Positions 26,043 through 33,540 of a DNA stretch of 64,000 bases are shown one piece after another (the stretch's first letter is position 1; the number at the start of each line of letters is the position of its first letter). This DNA is from Pseudomonas akapageensis (GTDB lineage Bacteria > Pseudomonadota > Gammaproteobacteria > Pseudomonadales > Pseudomonadaceae): the NCBI RefSeq assembly GCF_011355085.1, contig NZ_VXCP01000038.1, positions 287-64,286 of the forward strand, read 5' to 3'. The notes beneath the pieces are model-generated. The model did no database searches, had not been told where the DNA came from, and worked only from the letters and a program-made list of their open reading frames with translations. A program made the position numbers and the translations under genes.

Positions 26043-26116
26043 ATCGCTGGCAAGCCAGCTCCCACAGATTCGGCATGCACGGCAGCTCTATCTGTGGGAG
26101 CTGGCTTGCCAGCGAT
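26043..26116. repeat. Long perfect inverted repeat (REP pair)
   Basis: Two perfectly complementary 27-base arms (26043-26069 and 26090-26116), each containing CTGGCAAGCCAGCTCCCACAG or its complement, flank a 20-base loop. It lies between the convergent ends of the LysR and binding-protein genes and could act as a bidirectional transcription stop. Confidence 0.85.
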
Positions 26117-26141
26117 GAGGCCCTGTCAGACGATCACAATC

Positions 26142-27182
26142 TCAACGCGCAGCCCACGCATTGAAACGCTCCTCCAACTCCTCCCCATGATCGACCCAGA
26201 ACTCCGCATCCACCGCCTGGGCCTTGGCCAGGTTGGCGTCGGCGGTCGGCAGTTGCTGCTGAACCTGCAGCGGCAGCAGTGACAACGCCTCGCGATGCAC
26301 CGGGCCATAAGGAATGGTCTCCGAAAACACCTTCTGGGTCTGCGGCTGGCTGGCAAAGGCGATGAAGCGTTCGGCCAGGGCCTTGTTCGGCGAGCCTTTG
26401 ACCACAGCCCAGTATTCGGGGTCATACAGGCTATCGGGCCAGACGATGCTCAGGTTCATGCCTTCCTTCTGCGCCGAGGCGATGCGGCCGTTGTAGGCCG
26501 CGCTCATGGCCACGTCGCCGGCCACCAGCCACTGCGCCGGTTGCGCGCCTGCCTCCCACCACTGGATATTCGACTTGATCTTGTCCAGCTTGGCGAACGC
26601 CCGTGCCACCCCTTGCGGCGTCTTCAACTCCTTGTAGACCTGATCGGGTTTGACCCCATCGGCAAGCAAGGCGATTTCCAGGGTGTACTTGGCGCCCTTG
26701 CGCAAGCCGCGCTTGCCGGGAAAGTCGGCGATGTTCCAGAAATCCGCCCAGGAGGTCGGAGCCTTGGCCAGCTTGTCGCGATCGAACGCCATGACCATCG
26801 ACCAGACATACGTCGCCACACCGCACTCGGTCAGGGTACCCGGCACGAACTGCGCCTTGTCGCCGAACAGGGCCGGATCCAGGCGCTCGAACAGGCCGGC
26901 ATCGCAACCGCGCAACAGCTCCGGGCTTTCGACTTCGACCACGTCCCAGCTGGCATCGCCGACATCGACCATGGCCTTGATTTTCGACAGCTCGCCGTTG
27001 TACTCGCCGGCCACGATGCGTCCGGCACCGCTGGCATTGAAGGGTTGGAAATAGGCCTTGTCCTGGGCCGCTTTGGTGGCGCCTCCGAATGAAATGACGG
27101 TCAGGCTTTGCGGCTCGGCGAATACGCCGGTGCACAGCAATGCCAGGGAAAAAGGTACACAGGTACGCAAGGATATGGACAT
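26142..27182 (-). CDS. Orphan PotD-like ABC substrate-binding protein
   Basis: A 346-residue periplasmic binding protein with a signal peptide (MSISLRTCVPFSLALLCTGVFAE). The mature N-terminus LTVISFGGATKAAQDKAYF and the ETIPYGPVHREAL segment are typical of the spermidine/putrescine (PotD-like) cluster. The start at 27182 places the signal peptide at the N-terminus; the frame extends to 27350 without homology. No permease or ATPase gene lies beside it, so it is an orphan that must share a transporter encoded elsewhere. Confidence 0.88.
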   Translation of the reverse strand: MSISLRTCVPFSLALLCTGVFAEPQSLTVISFGGATKAAQDKAYFQPFNASGAGRIVAGEYNGELSKIKAMVDVGDASWDVVEVESPELLRGCDAGLFERLDPALFGDKAQFVPGTLTECGVATYVWSMVMAFDRDKLAKAPTSWADFWNIADFPGKRGLRKGAKYTLEIALLADGVKPDQVYKELKTPQGVARAFAKLDKIKSNIQWWEAGAQPAQWLVAGDVAMSAAYNGRIASAQKEGMNLSIVWPDSLYDPEYWAVVKGSPNKALAERFIAFASQPQTQKVFSETIPYGPVHREALSLLPLQVQQQLPTADANLAKAQAVDAEFWVDHGEELEERFNAWAAR

Positions 27183-27306
27183 GGAACGTTCCCTCAGCCG
27201 ATGGAAGACGGGCCCATTCTGTTCACGGGCTGAGGGTTGGCGAAACGAGGTTTTTACGAGGGATTGGGAAGGGAAAAGCTGCTTAGGGATTGGGGCGAAC
27301 CGCCCC

Positions 27307-29943
27307 TCACACCACAGGCATACGCCGTCCCGCCGGCGTACGCGCCTCATCCCCCACCCAGGCTTCGAACTCGGCAGCCGGCATCGGTTTTCCGATCAGG
27401 TAGCCCTGCCCCTGATCGCAGCCGGCGTTGCGCAGAAACTCGAATTGCTCCCGGGTCTCGATACCCTCTGCCGTGATCTTGAATCCCAGGGCATGGCCCA
27501 TGTCGATGATCGCTCGGGTAATGGCCACATCGTTGTCATCGTGCGGCAGATCTCTGATGAACGCCCGGTCGATCTTCAGGTGATCGATCGGCAGCATTTT
27601 CAGATAGGCCAGCGAAGAATACCCGGTGCCGAAGTCGTCGATGGCGGTGGTCACGCCCATCTGCTGAATGGCGCCGAGCACCGAGCGGGCATGCTTGGGG
27701 CTTTCCATGATGACGCTCTCGGTGACTTCGACTTCCAGCAGACTGGCCGACAATTCATGACGCGCCAGGACCTCGCCCAGGTATTCGACGAAATCGCTGC
27801 GCTCGATCTGCAAGGCGGCGACGTTGATCGCGATGCGTCCGTCGAGCAACTCCCTGTCGCGCCACGCACGCAGCTGCGCGCACACCAGCTCCAGCACCCG
27901 TTCGCCGAGCGGAATGATCAAACCGGTACGCTCGGCCAAGGGTATGAATTCGGCCGGCGAGATCAACCCGCGGCTGGGGTCGCGCCAGCGCAGCAATGCT
28001 TCGGCACCCTGCAGGCGGCCGCTGAACAGGTCGATCTTGGGCTGGTACCAGACTTCGAACTCATTGTTCTCCAACGCCAGGCGCAACGCGTGTTCCTGGG
28101 CCAGGCGCTGGTGCACCCGCTCGGTCATTTCGCTGCGGTAATAGCGGTAATCATTGCGACCGCTCTCCTTGGCGCCGTACATGGCCGTGTCGGCGTGACG
28201 CAGTAGCTGTTCAGGGGTGGCGCCATGTTCGGGGCACAGGGCGATGCCGATGCTGGCGGTCACCATGGCCGCCGTTCCCTTGAGGTCGAACGGTTTCTGC
28301 AAGGCCAGCAACAGCTGCCGAACGATGACTGTCGCGCCCTTCTCCTGCTCCAGCTCATTGAGGATGAAGGCGAATTCATCGCCGCCCAGCCGGCAGACCG
28401 TATCGCCCTCCTTCACACAGCGCAGGAAACGCTCGGTGGCCTGCTGCAGCAGCAGGTCGCCCATGGGGTGACCCAGGCTGTCGTTGACCATCTTGAAGCC
28501 GTCGATGTCCAGCACCAGCACCGCCAATTGCTTGCCATTGGCGCAGGCCTGTTCGATGGCGTGCTGCAGGCGGTTGTTGAACAGGACGCGATTGGGCAGA
28601 CCGGTCACCACGTCGTAATGCGCCAGGCGCTCGAGCTCAACCCCGGCCCGGCGCAGTTTCTCGCTGGTCTGGCGGATTTCGGTGATATCGGTGGAAATAC
28701 CCAGCACGCCGAGCAGTTCCCCGTCGGGGGAATGCAAGGGACACTTGGTGGTGAGATAGATGTGATCGCCGTCGGCCCCCTGATGCCGGTCTTCGAGACG
28801 CAACACCTGCCCGCTGGCCACAACCTGATCATCGCCGGCCTGAAGCTCGAGCGCCCTGTTCAATGGCAGGAACTGATCCCTGCGCAAGCCAAGGAGCTGC
28901 TGGCTGGTAAGCCCGATCGCACGTTCGAAAATCCGGTTGCACAAGCGCAACTGACCCTTGACATCGAACATGTAGATCAACGAGGGCGCGTTGTCGACGA
29001 TGCCCTGCAGCAGGGCCTTCTGGCTCTGCAGTGCCGTGTTGCGGGTCCTGATCAGGCGATTGCCGTGGCTCAATTGCACCACGAACAGGCTCGACAGCAC
29101 GGTGCTGACCAACGCAAAGAGAAACAGCGCCGAGGACAGCAGCGACAGCTTCGGCCAGCCGCCGCGGGGAATTGCCGCCAACTGCCAGTGACCGCCCGGC
29201 ACATCGACACTCAGGACAAGCGCCTTGCGTGCAAACAGCTCCGGGTCGCCCCAGATCATTTCACCTTCGGACCCCTTGCCGTCGCGGCCGCGCAATGCCA
29301 GGTCGAAACGAGCGTCCTTGCCCAGGCCTGCAGCCAGCAGCAGGCGATCGACATCGGCGACGATCGAGACATTGCCCCAATAGCGCCTGTTTTCTCCCTG
29401 CCCGCCAACGAACACTGGTCGCCGGTAAATCAGCCCGCGCCCACCCTGGTACAGCGTGACGGGGCCGGCGAGGATCGGGCTGCGGGTTTCCCGGGCGCGC
29501 TGCAGCAGCGGGTATTGATCCGGCAGCTGGCGATAGTCGATACCCAGGATTCGTTCGTTGCCCTTGAGCGGGTAGACGTCGCGCAGCACATCGTTCGGGG
29601 CAATGGCGATATGGTGGATATAAGGCACCGAGCCAATGGCCTGGCGCGCGATGCCGCGAAAGTGCTCGGGCGAAATGGCCTCGTCTACGCTCAACAGTTG
29701 GGCAATGCCTTCGGTCTCGCTGAAGGCCGAGCGGATTTGCGCTTCAAGTTCAGCCCGCAGACCGGAGAGCTGCGCGCCGGCGTTGGCCTTGATTTCGCTT
29801 TCCTGCCGTTCGATGTCGAGCTGACCGACGATCACCGAAAGCGTGGAGCCCAGCAGCAAAAAACCAAAAGGCATCAAGCGAATGACCAACGAACGGCCCG
29901 CCGCTTGTACTCGGTAACACAGACGTTGAGTTCTTTTTGTCAT
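27307..29943 (-). CDS. CHASE-PAS-GGDEF-EAL cyclic-di-GMP protein
   Basis: An 878-residue inner-membrane signalling protein. A first TM helix near 20-42, a periplasmic CHASE domain (about 75-270), a second TM helix near 275-300, then PAS (about 315-435), GGDEF and EAL. The diguanylate cyclase motif is intact (RLGGDEF), and the phosphodiesterase motif reads AEALLRW with conserved NVAALQ, DDFGTG and KIDR downstream motifs, so both activities are possible. Many such dual proteins act mainly as phosphodiesterases. MTKRTQ at 29943 is chosen; an ATG at 29973 would add ten residues. Confidence 0.9.
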   Translation of the reverse strand: MTKRTQRLCYRVQAAGRSLVIRLMPFGFLLLGSTLSVIVGQLDIERQESEIKANAGAQLSGLRAELEAQIRSAFSETEGIAQLLSVDEAISPEHFRGIARQAIGSVPYIHHIAIAPNDVLRDVYPLKGNERILGIDYRQLPDQYPLLQRARETRSPILAGPVTLYQGGRGLIYRRPVFVGGQGENRRYWGNVSIVADVDRLLLAAGLGKDARFDLALRGRDGKGSEGEMIWGDPELFARKALVLSVDVPGGHWQLAAIPRGGWPKLSLLSSALFLFALVSTVLSSLFVVQLSHGNRLIRTRNTALQSQKALLQGIVDNAPSLIYMFDVKGQLRLCNRIFERAIGLTSQQLLGLRRDQFLPLNRALELQAGDDQVVASGQVLRLEDRHQGADGDHIYLTTKCPLHSPDGELLGVLGISTDITEIRQTSEKLRRAGVELERLAHYDVVTGLPNRVLFNNRLQHAIEQACANGKQLAVLVLDIDGFKMVNDSLGHPMGDLLLQQATERFLRCVKEGDTVCRLGGDEFAFILNELEQEKGATVIVRQLLLALQKPFDLKGTAAMVTASIGIALCPEHGATPEQLLRHADTAMYGAKESGRNDYRYYRSEMTERVHQRLAQEHALRLALENNEFEVWYQPKIDLFSGRLQGAEALLRWRDPSRGLISPAEFIPLAERTGLIIPLGERVLELVCAQLRAWRDRELLDGRIAINVAALQIERSDFVEYLGEVLARHELSASLLEVEVTESVIMESPKHARSVLGAIQQMGVTTAIDDFGTGYSSLAYLKMLPIDHLKIDRAFIRDLPHDDNDVAITRAIIDMGHALGFKITAEGIETREQFEFLRNAGCDQGQGYLIGKPMPAAEFEAWVGDEARTPAGRRMPVV

Positions 29944-30084
29944 GTACGCCTTGTAAACCTTGCCTATCACCATTCCATGCTATCGGCAGATCGTCGCCGT
30001 AATTGAGTGCCTGTAGCGTTTTCCTTGAAGATGGAGTTATGCTGGCTGAAACGATTCACCTAAAACAATACGAGGTGCAACGCC

Positions 30085-31704
30085 GTGGAAAATATTCTTG
30101 ATCGGTTGTTCCCCGCTGCCGCGGACATTCCTGAAGCCTACCGTCCTGGCGCGCCCATCGAGCAACGCGAGTATCTGGTCGACGGCACCCTGCAGCGCTG
30201 GCAAGGGCCCCTGGCCCCGGTGCGCAGCCCGGTGTACCTGAACACCGAGAACGGGGACGAACAAGTGATTCTGGGCAGCACGCCCTTGCTCGATGCCGAC
30301 ACTGCGCTGACGGCCCTGGATGCCGCGGTGCGAGCCTATGACAAGGGTCAGGGCGCGTGGCCGACCATGCGCGTGGCCGAGCGCATCCAGCACGTCGAGG
30401 CGTTTCTGGGACGCATGCGCGAGCAGCGGGCAGCCGTAGTCAAGTTGCTGATGTGGGAAATCGGCAAAAACCTCAAGGACTCGGAAAAGGAGTTCGACCG
30501 CACCTGCGATTACATCGTCGACACCATCAATGCCTTGAAGGAGCTCGATCGCCGCTCCAGCCGCTTCGAACTCGAACAGGACACCCTGGGCCAGATCCGC
30601 CGCGTACCGCTGGGCGTTGCCCTGTGCATGGGCCCCTACAATTACCCTTTGAACGAAACCTTCACCACCCTGATCCCGGCGTTGATCATGGGCAATACGG
30701 TGGTGTTCAAGCCGGCAAAATTCGGCGTATTGCTGATCCGTCCGCTGCTGGAGGCGTTCCGCGACAGCTTCCCGGCCGGGGTGATCAACGTGATCTACGG
30801 GCGTGGCCGGGAAACCGTGAGCGCCCTGATGGCCAGCGGCAAGATCGACATCTTCGCCTTCATCGGTACCAACAAGGCCGCCAGCGACCTGAAAAAGCTG
30901 CATCCTCGCCCCCACCGCCTGCGCGCGGCCCTGGGCCTGGATGCCAAGAATCCGGGTATCGTGCTGCCCGAGGTCGATCTGGATAACGCGGTCAGCGAAG
31001 CCGTCACCGGCTCCCTGTCGTTCAACGGCCAGCGCTGCACGGCCCTGAAGATCCTCTTCGTCCACGAGCTGGTGGTCGACAGCTTCATCGAAAAATTCAA
31101 CCGCAAGCTCGCCAGCCTCAAGCCTGGCATGCCGTGGGAACCTGGCGTGGCCCTGACGCCGCTACCCGAACCCGGCAAGACCGACTACCTGGGCGGCCTG
31201 GTCGCCGACGCCATCGACAAGGGCGCCCGCGTCGTCAACCAGGGGGGTGGCCAGACCCGGGGGTCGTTCTTCTACCCGGCCGTGCTGTACCCGGTCAGCC
31301 CGGCAATGCGGGTGTATCACGAAGAACAGTTCGGGCCGGTAGTGCCTGTGGTGCCCTATCGCGATCTGGAGACGGTGATCGACTACGTGCTGGAATCGGA
31401 TTTCGGTCAGCAACTGAGTATATTCGGCACCGACCCGGCGCAGGTCGGTCGGCTGGTCGACTGCTTTGCCAACCAGGTCGGCCGTATCAACATCAATGCC
31501 CAATGCCAGCGCGGGCCTGACACCTACCCCTTCAACGGACGCAAGAACTCGGCCGAAGGCACGCTGTCGGTTCATGATGCATTACGCACCTTCTCGATCC
31601 GTACCCTGGTGGCGACCAGGTTCCAGGAGAGTAACAAGGAGCTGATCAGCGAGATCATTCGGCGGCGCGATTCGAGCTTTTTGACCACCGATTACATTTT
31701 CTGA
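30085..31704 (+). CDS. gapN: NADP-dependent glyceraldehyde-3-phosphate dehydrogenase, GapN type
   Basis: A 539-residue aldehyde dehydrogenase, longer than ordinary ALDHs. GPYNYPLNE near residue 190, ALGLDAKNP and the catalytic Cys in FNGQRCTALK are characteristic of non-phosphorylating GapN enzymes, which oxidise glyceraldehyde 3-phosphate directly to 3-phosphoglycerate with NADP+. Most family members lie near 475 residues; the extra sequence is at the N-terminus (about 50) and C-terminus (VATRFQESNKELISEIIRR). The gene is divergent from the GGDEF/EAL gene. Confidence 0.82.
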   Translation: MENILDRLFPAAADIPEAYRPGAPIEQREYLVDGTLQRWQGPLAPVRSPVYLNTENGDEQVILGSTPLLDADTALTALDAAVRAYDKGQGAWPTMRVAERIQHVEAFLGRMREQRAAVVKLLMWEIGKNLKDSEKEFDRTCDYIVDTINALKELDRRSSRFELEQDTLGQIRRVPLGVALCMGPYNYPLNETFTTLIPALIMGNTVVFKPAKFGVLLIRPLLEAFRDSFPAGVINVIYGRGRETVSALMASGKIDIFAFIGTNKAASDLKKLHPRPHRLRAALGLDAKNPGIVLPEVDLDNAVSEAVTGSLSFNGQRCTALKILFVHELVVDSFIEKFNRKLASLKPGMPWEPGVALTPLPEPGKTDYLGGLVADAIDKGARVVNQGGGQTRGSFFYPAVLYPVSPAMRVYHEEQFGPVVPVVPYRDLETVIDYVLESDFGQQLSIFGTDPAQVGRLVDCFANQVGRININAQCQRGPDTYPFNGRKNSAEGTLSVHDALRTFSIRTLVATRFQESNKELISEIIRRRDSSFLTTDYIF

Positions 31705-31724
31705 TTTGCCAGGCACCGGCGCAC

Positions 31725-31753
31725 CTCGTTCCCACGCTCTGCGTGGGAACGAG
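31725..31753. repeat. REP-like perfect palindrome
   Basis: CTCGTTCCCACGC and GCGTGGGAACGAG form a perfect 13-bp stem with a TCT loop, 21 bases past the gapN stop. It is the minimal form of the element seen at three other sites in the window and separates two convergent genes. Confidence 0.85.
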
Positions 31754-31767
31754 AAACATCGCAGCGG

Positions 31768-32970
31768 TTACAGGGTCCCGGTGCGTTGCGGCATCTCTTC
31801 AAGCACCTGCGCCGCACACCGGGCAATCCGCCGGCACGCCTCTTCCAGCCGTTCAACGTCGAGCACCAACCCCAGACGCAAGTGCCCGGCGGCGCTGGGG
31901 CCGAACGCTTCGCCGGCCAGTACTGACACCCCATGCCTCTCCAGCAATCGCTGGGCAAAATCCTCGGCGCCTATTCCGGTTTCACGGATATCCACCATCA
32001 CGAACATGCCACCATCAGGCTTTTGTACGCGTATCCCCGGGCACCCTTCGAGCACCGCACACACCCGGTCGCGGCGCTGGCGATAGGCCTGGCGCATATG
32101 CTCGACGGCTGGAAGATCGGCCTCGATTGCCACTTGCGCGGCGTTCTGGATGAAGTCGGGCAAGCCATACACCATGCACAAGGACAGATGCGCCAGGTGT
32201 TCGGTCAGCGTTTGTGGGCCGATCACCCAGCCGATCCGCCAGCCGGACATCGCATGGGACTTGGACAGGCTGTTGATGGTCGCCGTGCGTGCAGCCATGC
32301 CCGGCAGGCTGGCGGGACTGACATGCTCGCCGTCATAGAGCAGATCGCTGTAGACCTCATCGGAAATCAGCCACAGGTCATGATCCCTGCACAGCTGTGC
32401 CAGTTGTTCCCAGGTGGAGCGCGGCAGGCTGGCGCCCGAAGGGTTATGGGGGCTATTGATCAGCAATGCGCGGGTTCGTGGCGTAATCCGCGCGGCCACT
32501 TCACTGGCCTGTACGCGAAAACCGTTGTGCGGCTTGACCGGCACCGGCACCACCTTCGCCCCACAGGCGCCGAACACCGCCTCATAGGTGACATACATGG
32601 GCTCGGCGACGATGACTTCATCGCCCGGGTCGAGCAGGCACTGGGCAACCGAATACACAGCACATTGGGCGCCCGGCGTAATGATCACCTCTTGTGCGCC
32701 GAGCGGTTGCCCACTGAGGCGCATCTGCCGCCTGGCGATACTTTCACGCAGCGCGAGGCTGCCACGTACATCCGAATAATGGGTATCGCCGGCCAACAGA
32801 CTGTCGATAGCAGCCTGGACGACGGGCGTCGGTGTATCGAAGTCGGGATCGCCCACGGACAACAACAGGATGTCGCGCCCTTGTTCGATCAACTCCAGGG
32901 CACGGTGGTGAATGTTCCATGCATCGGCACCCGCTCCTCTGATGCGGCGGGTCAGCGCGGAAAAACGCAT
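31768..32970 (-). CDS. aruH: Arginine:pyruvate transaminase AruH
   Basis: A 400-residue fold-I PLP aminotransferase. It closely resembles P. aeruginosa AruH as I recall it (LLLSVGDPDFDTP, EPMYVTYEAVFGACGA, LSKSHAM with the PLP Lys, GGMFVMVDIR, VLAGEAFGPSAAGH). AruH transfers the arginine alpha-amino group to pyruvate, giving 2-ketoarginine and alanine, the first step of the arginine transaminase pathway. In P. aeruginosa it sits beside aruI (2-ketoarginine decarboxylase); here no such gene is adjacent. The start at MRFSALTRR (32970) matches the family. Confidence 0.88.
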   Translation of the reverse strand: MRFSALTRRIRGAGADAWNIHHRALELIEQGRDILLLSVGDPDFDTPTPVVQAAIDSLLAGDTHYSDVRGSLALRESIARRQMRLSGQPLGAQEVIITPGAQCAVYSVAQCLLDPGDEVIVAEPMYVTYEAVFGACGAKVVPVPVKPHNGFRVQASEVAARITPRTRALLINSPHNPSGASLPRSTWEQLAQLCRDHDLWLISDEVYSDLLYDGEHVSPASLPGMAARTATINSLSKSHAMSGWRIGWVIGPQTLTEHLAHLSLCMVYGLPDFIQNAAQVAIEADLPAVEHMRQAYRQRRDRVCAVLEGCPGIRVQKPDGGMFVMVDIRETGIGAEDFAQRLLERHGVSVLAGEAFGPSAAGHLRLGLVLDVERLEEACRRIARCAAQVLEEMPQRTGTL

Positions 32971-33236
32971 GCGAGTCTCCTTGTCGTTCATGCGCACAGA
33001 CGAATAACGCGAAGAATATGTCGACCGATCAAAAACTTATAACGAATTATTGATAAATAACTCAGTTTAGTCCGGTAAAACGTTTGCGCTTGTAATCAAG
33101 CTCAAAGTTTCAGAACTTCAAGACCGACGGGCTGAAAAAAACCTATGCAATTCAAATCTCGGTGCTATTTTTAAAGTCTGTCAAGACCAGGCGCATGCCT
33201 GATCGCTCATGCCGGTCAGATCACAAGGTGGGCCCC

Positions 33237-33497
33237 ATGAATAAACTGACGTTCCCCAACGCCTGTCAGGTCATGCGTTGGCATTTTCATCCCTTGGGAT
33301 TCCAAGGCAGCATGGATGCGCCGGGCAGCATGGTGGCGCGACTGTTCGACCGCGCCACCGGAGAAACCCTGGTTGCCGTCACCGGCATTCCTTGTGCCAC
33401 GGTGATGAACGCGCCCGATGTCGAGCGGATCATCGAAGCGGTCGAGGCAGAGCTGGAGGCGTCCAGCCCTCTTTATGCCTTCGCTGCTGCCGGCTGA
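33237..33497 (+). CDS. DUF1652 family protein
   Basis: An 86-residue small protein of the Pseudomonas-specific DUF1652 family: MNKLTFPNACQVMRWHFHP, DAPGSMVARLFDRATGETL and a VERIIEAVEAELE C-terminal helix. Function is unknown; it is short, soluble and common in the genus, often in multiple copies. ATG 33237 is chosen because the conserved sequence starts there; 25 upstream codons are open but unlike the family. A terminator follows directly. Confidence 0.85.
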   Translation: MNKLTFPNACQVMRWHFHPLGFQGSMDAPGSMVARLFDRATGETLVAVTGIPCATVMNAPDVERIIEAVEAELEASSPLYAFAAAG

Positions 33498-33516
33498 ATC
33501 CTGCGCATGCCTTTCG

Positions 33517-33540
33517 GGCCCGCTATTGGCGGGCCTTTTC
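33517..33540. terminator. Intrinsic terminator after DUF1652 gene
   Basis: GGCCCGC (33517-33523), a five-base loop and GCGGGCC (33529-33535) followed by TTTTC. The opposite-strand helicase gene's stop codon (33523-33525) lies inside the stem, so the hairpin may serve both convergent genes. Confidence 0.8.

Noticed and set aside
26043..26116. Possible insertion-sequence end pair
   Set aside because: The arms are too close and enclose only 20 bases with no transposase; a REP pair fits better.
28225..30006. 593-codon plus-strand frame opposite the GGDEF/EAL gene
   Set aside because: Gln-rich shadow frame; the minus strand carries all conserved signalling motifs.
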